A stretch of DNA of 11,552 nucleotides from positions 1 to 11,552 of the forward strand of contig CAKZLA010000132.1 in NCBI GenBank assembly GCA_937124525.1, in the 5' to 3' direction. Below, piece by piece: positions 1-8,940 of the stretch; positions within the stretch are counted from its first letter, which is position 1, and each line of letters starts with the position of its first letter. The notes beneath the pieces are model-generated. The model ran no database searches, was not told the origin of the DNA, and saw only the letters and a list, made by a program, of their open reading frames with translations. Source of the stretch: an uncultured Desulfobacterium sp. (GTDB taxonomy: Bacteria; Desulfobacterota; Desulfobacteria; Desulfobacterales; Desulfobacteraceae). A program made the position numbers and the translations under genes.

Positions 1-72
1 ATCAAATCCGTGATCACCTGCTTCTCCATCAATTATTTTAAAACTCAAATCTTCTATTTCCTGGGGTTTCAC
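1..72 (-). CDS. cbiC: Precorrin-8X / cobalt-precorrin-8 methylmutase, N-terminal fragment
   Basis: Only the first 24 codons are inside the window; the gene continues beyond base 1. The peptide begins with a GTG-encoded Met, then KPQEIEDLSFKII, which matches the N-terminal PQ-x-IE-x-x-SF-x-II pattern of the CbiC/CobH family (Salmonella CbiC starts similarly, recalled from memory). The enzyme moves a methyl group from C-11 to C-12 of the corrin ring to give (cobalt-)hydrogenobyrinate during cobalamin synthesis, in the cytoplasm. The GTG start at 72 is chosen because AGGAG lies at 84-80, seven bases upstream; an in-frame ATG at 105 has no ribosome binding site. The anaerobic name cbiC is preferred because the rest of the window suggests an anaerobe. 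The short length is the main limit on confidence. Confidence 0.75.
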   Translation of the reverse strand, partial: MKPQEIEDLSFKIIDGEAGDHGFD

Positions 73-410
73 TATTATACTCCTGTATTTTGATATATTA
101 TCCATGCTGATTTTCACCGATGATCAAATTTTTAGTGATGATTTCCGGGAGCTGGGGTATACATTAAGTTGTATAATTTTGGCTGAATCCATAGCCAGCG
201 TGCTCGCCAATATCCCCCTATCAATACTCTTGGAGTCCAGCATGGGCCATTATTATTTGTCTGGACATTTAAGTATGATCCAATCCCTTAAGATGTCCGC
301 CTCTGATTTGACCATGGTTAAAACCGTAAAAGATTATCATTTTTTGATGAAGCAATAAAGAATAAACTCATCCTTGAAAAACAATGTCAGACATGACAAA
401 ATTAATCTAT
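73..410. other. Divergent intergenic region between cbiC and the ZIP transporter gene
   Basis: No convincing gene is seen here. An 84-codon plus-strand reading frame (104-358) has no ribosome binding site and no recognisable domain. The region should carry the cbiC promoter. A weak candidate on the minus strand is TTGATC followed by GATAAT with a long 19-base spacer just upstream of the GTG. I looked for a cobalamin riboswitch, which often precedes B12 genes, and saw no B12-box sequence. An inverted repeat TGTCA-N4-TGACA at 385-398 could be an operator for the ZIP gene to the right, but this is only a pattern. Confidence 0.4.
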
Positions 411-494
411 CCTAACCTGGACAAGCCAGAGGCAAAAAGGTTTTGTTGATTCTCTTGCCAAAATAACACGAAAATCATAGATAAAAATCTAAAA
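411..494 (+). repeat. Dispersed repeat, copy 1 (about 84 bases)
   Basis: This stretch begins CCTAACCTGGACAAGCCAGA and recurs in the same orientation at 9258-9339. By hand alignment the two copies differ at about eight positions and one single-base gap over roughly 80 bases, so they are close to 90% identical. Both contain GATTCTCTTGCCA and AACACGAAAAT and end in an AT-rich segment with AATCT. Copy 1 ends about 24 bases before the ZIP start codon and so occupies the likely promoter region; TTGCCA at 455-460 lies 17 bases before TAGATA at 478-483, a weak promoter-like pair. Neither copy encodes a protein. It may be an intergenic repeat family or the end of a lost mobile element. Confidence 0.8.
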
Positions 495-517
495 TCAACA
501 GAAAAGGAGAATGGAAA

Positions 518-1327
518 ATGGAGTGGTTCCAAGAATTAGGACCTGTGACACAGGCATTTCTGGGTACGTGTTTTACTTGGGGCCTCACAGCTCTGGGCGC
601 TGCGGTGGTTTTCTTTTTCACCACCATTAAAAAAAATATATTCAACGGTATGCTGGGATTTGCATCAGGGGTGATGATTGCTGCCAGTTTCTGGTCTTTG
701 CTTGCACCCTCCATTGAAATGGCTGAATCCCTTGGACTCATCCCCTGGGTTCCCCCCCTTATTGGATTTCTATCCGGGGGACTATTTTTGTGGGTCGTGG
801 ATAAAACCCTGCCCCATCTGCATCTGGGAATGAAAACCAAAGATGCTGAAGGCATTAAAACCGGTTGGCAACGAAGTGTACTCCTGGTCCTGGCCATTAC
901 CCTGCACAATATCCCCGAAGGCCTTGCCGTGGGGGTAGCCTTTGGTGCCGCAGCCGCAGGCTTACCTTCTGCCACACTGGTTGGGGCCATTGCACTTGCC
1001 ATTGGTATTGGTATTCAAAATTTTCCCGAGGGCGCTGCCGTATCTGTTCCCCTGCGTAGGGAAGGGTTTTCCAAAAGTCGGGCATTCTGGTATGGCCAAA
1101 TGTCCGGCGTTGTTGAACCCATGGCCGGGGTGATCGGTGCCGCAGCCGTTGTTTTCATGCGTCCCCTGCTTCCCTATGCCCTTTCATTTGCCGCCGGGGC
1201 CATGATCTATGTTGTGGCAGAAGAGCTGATTCCTGAAGGAAAATCAGAAAAACACAGCGACGCGGCCACCATTGGTGTCATGCTGGGATTTGCCATTATG
1301 ATGAGTCTGGATGTAGCTTTAGGGTAG
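518..1327 (+). CDS. ZIP-family divalent metal transporter (GufA/ZupT-like)
   Basis: Integral inner-membrane protein of 269 residues, predicted to import a divalent metal such as zinc, iron or manganese; the substrate cannot be read from sequence. Several hydrophobic helices span the chain (about 10-35, 43-62, 76-95, 120-145, 150-178, 192-212, 217-235 and 248-268). The fourth carries HNIPEG (H130, N131, P133, E134) and the fifth QNFPEG (Q167, N168, P170, E171), the paired metal-site motifs of ZIP proteins. E200 and the acidic pair in AEELIPE (234-240) are further candidate ligands. The cytoplasmic loop is short, with only HLH at 100-102 rather than a His-rich tract. Start ATG 518 has AGGAG at 505-509, eight bases away. 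The gene stands alone, and the dispersed repeat sits in its promoter region. Confidence 0.93.
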   Translation: MEWFQELGPVTQAFLGTCFTWGLTALGAAVVFFFTTIKKNIFNGMLGFASGVMIAASFWSLLAPSIEMAESLGLIPWVPPLIGFLSGGLFLWVVDKTLPHLHLGMKTKDAEGIKTGWQRSVLLVLAITLHNIPEGLAVGVAFGAAAAGLPSATLVGAIALAIGIGIQNFPEGAAVSVPLRREGFSKSRAFWYGQMSGVVEPMAGVIGAAAVVFMRPLLPYALSFAAGAMIYVVAEELIPEGKSEKHSDAATIGVMLGFAIMMSLDVALG

Positions 1328-1407
1328 TTCATAACCTATTGTATTTATAAATTTAATTGTTATACTGAATTCCAGGGTGGTATTGGGAAACATCACGATA
1401 ATTTTAA

Positions 1408-1440
1408 TAAAAGACCTTGAAACGCAGCATGGGCCTTTTA
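1408..1440 (+). terminator. Terminator-like hairpin after the ZIP gene
   Basis: TAAAAGACC at 1408-1416 pairs with GGCCTTTTA at 1432-1440 with one mismatch, across a 15-base loop. The run of T is inside the right arm, not after it, and the hairpin lies 80 bases past the ZIP stop codon, so termination is possible but not certain. No gene was recognised elsewhere in the 1328-1554 gap. Confidence 0.35.
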
Positions 1441-1554
1441 AATTACAGAGGATCTATGGTTGACAAAAAAAAGTAATACATTGAAAAGAGAATAAGGGTG
1501 TGCTAATGCATTCGATCCAACACTTTATTTATCTGGAATTACAGGAGAATTTCA

Positions 1555-2769
1555 ATGGAAAAGGATAAAATTATACGATTTGCCAGTCGAATGGAGCAAT
1601 TGCCCCCCTATCTCTTTGGCATGATCAACAGCATGAAAATGGAAAAAAGGCGCCACGGCGATGATGTCATTGACCTTGGCATGGGCAATCCCGTGGACCC
1701 CACCCCGGAAAATGTCATTGAAAAACTAATAGAAGTGGCCCGGGATCCCAAAACCCATAGATATCCCACTGCCTCCTCGGGTATGAAAAATCTGAAACGG
1801 GAAATTTCCCTTTATTACAAACGCCACTATGACATTAATCTGGATGCCGACACTGAAACGCTCACCACCATTGGTTCCAAGGAAGGTCTTTCTCACCTTT
1901 GTCTTACCCTTCTGGGACCGGGGGATTCCGTGGTGGTACCAGCCCCTGCTTTTCCCGTTCATATCTATGCTGCGGTTATTGCCGGGGCCAATGTGGTCAG
2001 AGTGCCCCTTTCTCCTGCCGAATCTTTTCTTAACCGCATTGTTAATATTTGCGAATCTTTTTATCCCGGTCCCAAGGTGGTGATGATCAATTATCCCCAC
2101 AATCCCACGGCCACCCTGGGGGATTTGGATCTGTTTAAAGAAATAGTGGCCCTTGCCAAACGGTTTAAGTTCATGGTGGTCCATGATTTTGCCTATTCCC
2201 AGATTACCTTTGACGGATACAAGGCCCCAAGTTTTCTGGAAGCCCCCGGCGCAAAGGATGTGGGAGTGGAATTTGGCTCTTTTTCAAAATCCTACAACAT
2301 GGCTGGATGGCGTCTGGGATATTGTGTTGGGAATCCTGAAATCATCAAAGGGTTGAGCAAGATTAAAGGCTATTTTGATTATGGTATTTTTTCTGCCATC
2401 CAGATTGCCGGGATCATTGCCCTGCGGGACTGCGACGACACCATTCCCGAGCAGGTGGCCCTTTACCAGGCCCGGCGGGACACCCTTTGCAGCGGGCTGG
2501 AACGTATGGGGTGGGATATCAAAAAACCCGGTGCCGGTATGTTTGCCTGGGTTAAAATTCCCGAACCCTATATAAAAATGGGGTCCATGCAGTTTGCCGT
2601 GGAAATGATGAACCGTGCCAATGTGGCCGTGGCACCCGGAATTGGCTTCAGTGAGGAGGGAGAGGGATACCTTCGCCTGGCCCTGGTGGAAAATGAAGAA
2701 CGATTGCGACAAGCCATTCGTCAGATGAGAAAGGCAATGCAAGAAATTGATATGAGTCAGTACGAATAA
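1555..2769 (+). CDS. alaC: AlaC-type glutamate-pyruvate aminotransferase (class I/II PLP enzyme)
   Basis: A 404-residue cytoplasmic fold-type I PLP aminotransferase. It aligns along nearly its whole length with E. coli AlaC (YfdZ) as recalled: RLPPY-like start, IDLGMGNP at 39-46, TIGSKEGLSHL at 105-115, NYPHNPTA at 179-186, SFSKSYNMAGWRLG at 242-255, KIPEPY at 334-339 and PGIGF at 361-365. K245 should form the Schiff base with PLP, D211 should contact the pyridine nitrogen, N183 and R253 should bind the cofactor, and R374 should bind the substrate carboxylate. The expected reaction is alanine formation from pyruvate and glutamate. Related LL-diaminopimelate or methionine aminotransferases are the main alternatives, but the AlaC match is closer. 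ATG 1555 is preceded by AGGAG at 1543-1547 with seven bases between. The gene appears to be transcribed alone. Confidence 0.88.
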   Translation: MEKDKIIRFASRMEQLPPYLFGMINSMKMEKRRHGDDVIDLGMGNPVDPTPENVIEKLIEVARDPKTHRYPTASSGMKNLKREISLYYKRHYDINLDADTETLTTIGSKEGLSHLCLTLLGPGDSVVVPAPAFPVHIYAAVIAGANVVRVPLSPAESFLNRIVNICESFYPGPKVVMINYPHNPTATLGDLDLFKEIVALAKRFKFMVVHDFAYSQITFDGYKAPSFLEAPGAKDVGVEFGSFSKSYNMAGWRLGYCVGNPEIIKGLSKIKGYFDYGIFSAIQIAGIIALRDCDDTIPEQVALYQARRDTLCSGLERMGWDIKKPGAGMFAWVKIPEPYIKMGSMQFAVEMMNRANVAVAPGIGFSEEGEGYLRLALVENEERLRQAIRQMRKAMQEIDMSQYE

Positions 2770-2813
2770 TTTTTTCAAATGAAACTAAAGAGTTATAAGT
2801 TATGACAACCCAT

Positions 2814-2868
2814 TGAAATCATAAATACCTATGAAATCAAAATTTAAAATCCAGGGTTAATGATTTCA
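2814..2868. repeat. Three TGAAATCA motifs, two direct and one inverted
   Basis: TGAAATCAT at 2814-2822 is the exact reverse complement of ATGATTTCA at 2860-2868. A further forward copy, TGAAATCA, lies at 2832-2839, 18 bases after the first. The arrangement lies between alaC and the acyltransferase gene and could be an operator or allow alternative RNA hairpins. No function is established. Confidence 0.5.
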
Positions 2869-2893
2869 GCTACTTAGGGAATATTTTTATAAA

Positions 2894-2928
2894 AAACTCC
2901 ATCCAACGACCTGTAATAACTGGAGTTT
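2894..2928 (+). terminator. Possible alaC terminator hairpin
   Basis: AAACTCCA at 2894-2901 pairs perfectly with TGGAGTTT at 2921-2928 around a 19-base loop. The bases after it (CAATATTTG) are AT-rich but not a clean T-run, so this could equally be a leader structure of the acyltransferase gene. Confidence 0.35.
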
Positions 2929-2941
2929 CAATATTTGTTGT

Positions 2942-2971
2942 GGGCAGGCCAGATCCCAATACGGTCTGCCC
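2942..2971 (+). promoter_or_regulatory. GC-rich leader hairpin before the acyltransferase gene
   Basis: GGGCAGGCC at 2942-2950 pairs with GGTCTGCCC at 2963-2971; the single non-Watson-Crick position is G opposite U in RNA. The loop is 12 bases. It overlaps the extreme upstream GTG (2940) of the reading frame, which supports treating this stretch as leader rather than coding sequence. Confidence 0.45.
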
Positions 2972-3038
2972 GTGGCAGTTATACAAAGCATGCAGAGAAT
3001 TTATGACTGACGAGAATTACAATAAGGACCAAAATATT

Positions 3039-3611
3039 ATGGGTTCATTTTTAAGTTTCTGTGGCAAGTCCCTTTATCATTTCATGGGATGGACCTATGA
3101 CAATTTACCCGATTACTGGACAAAAAAATCCGTGGTCATCGGTTTTCCCCATACGTCTAACATGGATACGGTGAGGGCTCTGACATATATGCAGATTGGC
3201 CAACTTAATGCAAAACTGCTGGTGAAATCAGATTGGTTTTTCTGGCCCATGTCTGTGCTGCTCAACAGCCTTGGTGCCATACCAATCAATCGGGATAAAG
3301 CCCAGGGGTTTGTGGATGCAATTGCCAAAGAATTTCGGATCCGGGATGAATTCATTCTTGCCCTGGTACCGGAAGGAACCCGGAAAAAAACCACCCGCAT
3401 TCGCACCGGATTCTGGAATATTGCACAGGCCGCCAATGTCCCCATTATTTGCTGGTTTCTTGACAATTCATGTAAAAAAACCCGTTGGATTGGAAAAATT
3501 ATGCCAGGGGATAGCCTGGAAGCAGATCTTTTAAAAATCCAGGCACTTTATCAATCCCATGGCTATACCATTCATTTGGGAGACATGGCACAGTATTCAA
3601 AAACAAAATAG
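3039..3611 (+). CDS. PlsC-like lysophospholipid acyltransferase
   Basis: About 190 residues, belonging to the short glycerophosphate acyltransferase-like family that transfers acyl chains to lysophospholipids or related acceptors at the inner membrane face. Counting from ATG 3039, GFPHTSNMD carries the HX4D catalytic motif (H38, D43). GAIPINR near 80-86 corresponds to the second block, VPEGTRKK near 111-118 to the EGTR phosphate-binding block, and VPIICW near 135-140 to the fourth. The frame opens upstream at GTG 2940 and ATG 3003. ATG 3039 is chosen because AAGGA lies at 3024-3028, ten bases away, and because it places the HX4D histidine near residue 38, as in similar proteins. ATG 3003 remains possible. 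The acceptor is unknown and no partner gene is adjacent. Confidence 0.85.
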   Translation: MGSFLSFCGKSLYHFMGWTYDNLPDYWTKKSVVIGFPHTSNMDTVRALTYMQIGQLNAKLLVKSDWFFWPMSVLLNSLGAIPINRDKAQGFVDAIAKEFRIRDEFILALVPEGTRKKTTRIRTGFWNIAQAANVPIICWFLDNSCKKTRWIGKIMPGDSLEADLLKIQALYQSHGYTIHLGDMAQYSKTK

Positions 3612-3653
3612 CATTGGGACGGTAAAGATTCGACCAGCACCCCACCTTCACCT

Positions 3654-3716
3654 AAAGTTTGGCCTGCTCACATACATTTGTATGCTACGCAGTATATGGG
3701 GCACTGGCCAAACTTT
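3654..3716 (+). terminator. Long hairpin downstream of the acyltransferase gene
   Basis: AAAGTTTGGCC at 3654-3664 is perfectly complementary to GGCCAAACTTT at 3706-3716. The 41-base interior contains a smaller hairpin, CATAC-ATTT-GTATG, at 3671-3684. A fourth T follows the right arm. It may end transcription of the acyltransferase gene, but the long branched loop is also typical of a small intergenic repeat with inverted ends. Confidence 0.45.
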
Positions 3717-3735
3717 TACATTACCAATCCGAATA

Positions 3736-3754
3736 TTTAAGTGGGACACTTAAA
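3736..3754. repeat. Perfect short hairpin in the convergent intergenic region
   Basis: TTTAAGTG, a three-base GGA loop and CACTTAAA form an eight-pair stem. It sits between the long hairpin and the gyrB terminator. There is no T-run on the plus strand and only TATT on the minus strand, so it is a weak terminator candidate. Confidence 0.5.
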
Positions 3755-3762
3755 AACCGCAC

Positions 3763-3800
3763 AAAAAAAGGGGAGCTGGAATATTCATTCCAGGCTCCCC
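3763..3800 (-). terminator. Rho-independent terminator of gyrB
   Basis: The arms at 3770-3782 (GGGGAGCTGGAAT) and 3787-3800 form a 13-pair GC-rich stem with one bulged G and a four-base loop. On the minus strand the stem is followed by seven T (A-run at 3763-3769). It starts 27 bases past the gyrB stop codon, the normal position for an intrinsic terminator. Confidence 0.9.
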
Positions 3801-3826
3801 ATATCATCAAGTTCTATTCAACAGCT

Positions 3827-6304
<2,478 letters not shown>

Positions 6305-6328
6305 TTAGTTTGGGGAAGGGGGCAGGCA

Positions 6329-7444
6329 TCAAACTGACATTGCCATAATAGCGCAGATCAGTTGAGTGTTATCACTTCCCTGAATGACACAGGGATTTCT
6401 ACTGTCTTTAACATGAAGGGTTATTGTGTCATTTTTTATGACGTTGATTGCATCAATGAAAAATCTCGGGTTAAATGCACTTTCAAAGGGCTCTCCTGAA
6501 TATGTAATGGGAAACTCTTCTTTGGATTCACCTATTTCCGGGTTGGTAATGGTGACCACCAGTTCATTTTCCTTGAAATTAAAAATAACGCTTTTGTAGT
6601 CTTCTGATACCAGGATGGACATGCGTTTCATCATCAGAAAAAACATAGCCCTGTTAATTTCAATGGGGGTGAAGGATTCTGTATTTAAAACACGTCGGTA
6701 ATCAGGATAATCCCCGGAAAGCAGTTTAATCATCACCATTTCATTTTCTTTTTTGGCAATAAAATGGTTGTCTTTCACCCCGATGTGCAGTGCCCCTTGA
6801 TTATCAATGAATTTTGACAGTTCTGAAAGCCCTTTTTTGGGAATTATAATGGTTTCTTCGGGGATATCAAATTTACCAACATAGGGAATGTCAATACAGT
6901 TTAACCTTCTTGAATCCGTGGAAACCATTCTGAGTATGTTTCCGTCTTCTTCATTCACCTTTTCAAGGAGGGCACCAAGAACATAGATTCTTTTTTCATC
7001 CGGTGAAAATCCTATAACAGATGTCACATCAACCATCTTTTTGAATTGAACAGAGTCCACTTCAATAAAGGAAATATCCTCAATGATAGGTGTCTCTGGA
7101 AAATTTTCACAATCAGAAGAGACGATATGGTATTGAATATTGCCCTCTCCGATTTCCACCCATCTGTTTTCAATTTCATTGACTGGAAATTGGGTGTCAG
7201 GATACTCTTTTATAATTTCAAAAATTTTTTTTGAATTAATTGAAATTATACCGTCTGATTCCACATCCGCTTCATAGGTGCCACAAAAAACAGTTTCAAG
7301 GTCATTGGCTGTGATGATCAGTTCAGATCCTGTTGCTTTAATCAGGACATCGGACGTAATACTGAGATTGGTTTTACGACTTGTAATTCCCTGGACCTGG
7401 GTAAGCGCTCCACTCAGTTTTTTTCTATCTGCTGAAAATTTCAT
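6329..7444 (-). CDS. dnaN: DNA polymerase III subunit beta (sliding clamp)
   Basis: A 371-residue sliding clamp; as a dimer it encircles DNA and tethers polymerase III and other enzymes. Family landmarks are MKFSADRKKL at the start, STDSRRLN (the ATDGHRL-equivalent loop), LLSGDYPDYRRVL in the third domain and FNPRFFIDAI near the C-terminus. The reading frame opens at ATG 7486, but the start at 7444 is preferred: it gives the standard MKF beginning and length (E. coli 366), has a weak CAGG upstream, and lies below the candidate promoter. The last residues are AIMAMSV instead of the usual MPM-R/K-L/I/V, so the proline and the basic residue bordering the protein-binding cleft are replaced. The gene is probably the first of a dnaN-gyrB transcript. 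Confidence 0.96.
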   Translation of the reverse strand: MKFSADRKKLSGALTQVQGITSRKTNLSITSDVLIKATGSELIITANDLETVFCGTYEADVESDGIISINSKKIFEIIKEYPDTQFPVNEIENRWVEIGEGNIQYHIVSSDCENFPETPIIEDISFIEVDSVQFKKMVDVTSVIGFSPDEKRIYVLGALLEKVNEEDGNILRMVSTDSRRLNCIDIPYVGKFDIPEETIIIPKKGLSELSKFIDNQGALHIGVKDNHFIAKKENEMVMIKLLSGDYPDYRRVLNTESFTPIEINRAMFFLMMKRMSILVSEDYKSVIFNFKENELVVTITNPEIGESKEEFPITYSGEPFESAFNPRFFIDAINVIKNDTITLHVKDSRNPCVIQGSDNTQLICAIMAMSV

Positions 7445-7501
7445 TTTTATACCTGAAGTAAAAGTTTCAAACAAAATCCAATACATTTATTCAAATGGAA
7501 T

Positions 7502-7529
7502 ATCATATCATCTTGTTGAAATTTTTCAA
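7502..7529 (-). promoter_or_regulatory. Candidate sigma-70 promoter of dnaN-gyrB with overlapping dyad
   Basis: On the minus strand TTGAAA (7529-7524) and TATGAT (7507-7502) are separated by 16 bases; each matches the consensus at five of six positions. Transcription would start near 7495, about 50 bases before the dnaN ATG. The -35 element is half of a perfect dyad, TTGAAA-TT-TTTCAA at 7516-7529, which could be an operator. Prediction from sequence only. Confidence 0.5.
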
Positions 7530-7635
7530 TATATTTTTTATCAAAGAGAGATTGAGTTCATGGAAAAAGGTGTTTAACTTTTAATCGATAATTACCCTTT
7601 GGAATATTTTGTTTGGTGGGGGTGAGGCATCCTTG

Positions 7636-7709
7636 AAAAGTACTTTACACTTTTTTAGAACTTTTCCCATTTGCAGGGATTTTTGTTCAAAAGACAGCAA
7701 AGTACTTTT
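7636..7709. repeat. 74-base nested dyad with two AAAGTACTTT palindromes
   Basis: AAAAGTACTTT (7636-7646) and AAAGTACTTTT (7699-7709) are reverse complements, and each contains the ten-base palindrome AAAGTACTTT. Inside, GAAC (7658-7661) mirrors GTTC (7685-7688) and CCC (7666-7668) mirrors GGG (7676-7678). All three pairs centre on about 7672-7673. The two palindromes are 62 bases centre to centre, about six helical turns. This suggests paired binding sites on one DNA face or a long hairpin. Confidence 0.6.
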
Positions 7710-7763
7710 GGAGTCACCTGAAGTATGCCAGGAAGGCCATGGTCTTTTTTAGACTTGGGTAAC

Positions 7764-8297
7764 TCATAGTGATATCCATTGCCGCATGGCGGGTATTTCG
7801 ATATTTTTCCATTGATCTGACACCCTTTTCTTTATGAAATGTTCAAATAGGGTATCAATGGCCTGTATGGGAATGCTGTAAAGTTCAATTTTTTCCAGAA
7901 CAGCACCTTCAATATCATCCTGACTTTCAACCTTTCCCGTGGCTGGGGTTTTCAGCCCGGTGATGTTCATGCTTTCCCCTTTTATGGAAAATCGCCATTC
8001 ATTTTCGTCAACTGTGAAAATAAGATTCATATCTGTGACAACCGCCCCTTTTCTTAGTGCCGTTGTCCCCTCTTCCAATCCTGCATCATCACCTTTAATG
8101 GTTATTTTTTCGCTGGACTCATCTCCAAGGGAATTTTCCAGTACAATACTATTGCCCAGTTTAAGTGAGACAGTGTTACACTCCATGGCAAGCATGGATT
8201 TGATGTTGATCTCATTTTCCACGAGATACCAGATCCAGGTGAGAAACTCGTCCCCTAAGAATTTATATTTATTGTATGATACGGCGATATCAAGCAT
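7764..8297 (-). CDS. Uncharacterised protein coupled to the RdgC-like gene
   Basis: A 177-residue acidic protein with no signal peptide or membrane helix. Recognisable stretches are FLGDEFLTWIWYLVE at 13-27, a beta-rich middle with LKLGNSIVLEN, KGAVVTDMNLIFTVDENEWRFSIKGE and ITGLKTP, and a helical end, IPIQAIDTLFEHFIKKRVSDQW. I recall similar FLG-x-EFLTWLW proteins beside or within RdgC-like proteins of deltaproteobacteria, but cannot confirm it here. ATG 8297 has GAGG six bases upstream, overlapping the stop codon of the preceding gene; only AAA separates that TAA from this ATG, and the two genes share one frame. It is therefore translationally coupled and may act as the second half of an RdgC-like protein. 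Its function is unknown. Confidence 0.8.
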   Translation of the reverse strand: MLDIAVSYNKYKFLGDEFLTWIWYLVENEINIKSMLAMECNTVSLKLGNSIVLENSLGDESSEKITIKGDDAGLEEGTTALRKGAVVTDMNLIFTVDENEWRFSIKGESMNITGLKTPATGKVESQDDIEGAVLEKIELYSIPIQAIDTLFEHFIKKRVSDQWKNIEIPAMRQWISL

Positions 8298-8300
8298 TTT

Positions 8301-8915
8301 TTACCTCAACAGTTTGGTGGACGTCAGGTTTGCAGCCAGGTCTTTTACCTCATCTTTTAACGTCGATGAACTTTCAATCATCGTAAAGGGAAAAAGGCGG
8401 ATGAGTTTCAGCTGAAATGATTTTTTAAACAGGGTTTCAAGCTCTTCATTGGCAGCTTTTTGGGTGGAAAAAAATAAAATACTGGCATTTTCGTAATCCC
8501 ACATCACATCGTATGTGTTCGGAGTGGATGGCATCTGGCGCATTAATTTTTCCGTAATAAGATCCTTGATGTCTGTTTTTTCATTTTTTGAGAGAAAATC
8601 CCGATGGGTTTCTTTTAATTTTTTAATGACCTCCAGGGCCACATATTTTTTGATGATTTTGGAAGGCACGCTTTTTTTGTCAATTCTGAGGGAAAAAACA
8701 AAGTAGGTACCAAAGGAAAAGGCAAATTTTTCAAAATCAGGATCAAAGGCACTTTCCATGGGTGTCCAGCCCACGGATATTTCAGCATATTCATCTTCAA
8801 TCTGGCTTATAATATTTTTAGTCAGTCCGGTTCTAACGGATTCAAGTATGGACGATTCAAATTTTCCTTCAACCCGGTACCTGGCAATTGATACACTTGA
8901 TGATAGTAAACCCAT
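8301..8915 (-). CDS. RdgC-like recombination-associated protein (short form)
   Basis: A 204-residue protein resembling the first two thirds of RdgC (E. coli 303 residues). Matching blocks are the start (GLLSSSVSIARYRVEG), GWTPMES at 49-55 (E. coli GWVPPM), FSLRIDKKSVPSKIIKKYV at 74-92 (E. coli ARKEEKILPSPVIKQAL), a charged helix KLKETHRDFLSKNEKTDIKDLI, and KAANEELETLFKKSF at 153-167 (E. coli KKAEDTLALLRKS). RdgC binds double-stranded DNA as a ring-shaped dimer and limits RecA loading. The usual C-terminal third is absent; a different protein follows after one in-frame stop codon. ATG 8915 has GGAG at 8924-8921, five bases upstream. It is first in a probable four-gene minus-strand run with dnaN and gyrB. 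The family call rests on remembered similarity. Confidence 0.75.
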   Translation of the reverse strand: MGLLSSSVSIARYRVEGKFESSILESVRTGLTKNIISQIEDEYAEISVGWTPMESAFDPDFEKFAFSFGTYFVFSLRIDKKSVPSKIIKKYVALEVIKKLKETHRDFLSKNEKTDIKDLITEKLMRQMPSTPNTYDVMWDYENASILFFSTQKAANEELETLFKKSFQLKLIRLFPFTMIESSSTLKDEVKDLAANLTSTKLLR

Positions 8916-8940
8916 ATATACTCCATAAAATAGTTTTATT

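Larger units (their letters stand above)
7445..7763. other. Intergenic region upstream of dnaN
   Basis: A 319-base stretch without a gene. It contains the candidate dnaN promoter, a nested dyad at 7636-7709 and, just past the upstream gene's stop codon, only a weak four-pair GTCT/AGAC hairpin on the minus strand. No strong terminator separates the rdgC-like pair from dnaN, so read-through into dnaN is possible. I found no DnaA-box cluster here. Confidence 0.5.

Noticed and set aside
106..345. Decayed minus-strand coding sequence in frame with cbiC
   Set aside because: Peptide-like stretches can be read, but they contain several stop codons and match nothing I recognise, so chance is the better explanation.
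104..358. 84-codon plus-strand open reading frame
   Set aside because: It has no ribosome binding site, no recognisable domain or membrane/signal pattern, and lies in a divergent promoter region; the match to a real gene is not supported.
73..410. Cobalamin riboswitch upstream of cbiC
   Set aside because: No B12-box or other conserved element of that riboswitch is visible on the minus strand, although riboswitches often precede B12 genes.
475..1002. 175-codon minus-strand frame opposite the ZIP gene
   Set aside because: It is antisense to a well-supported transporter gene and has a low-complexity, Pro/Ala-rich translation typical of a shadow frame.
1460..1488. Promoter for alaC at TTGACA 1460-1465
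   Set aside because: The -35 match is perfect but no acceptable -10 element occurs at 16-18 bases; TAATAC is only eight bases away.
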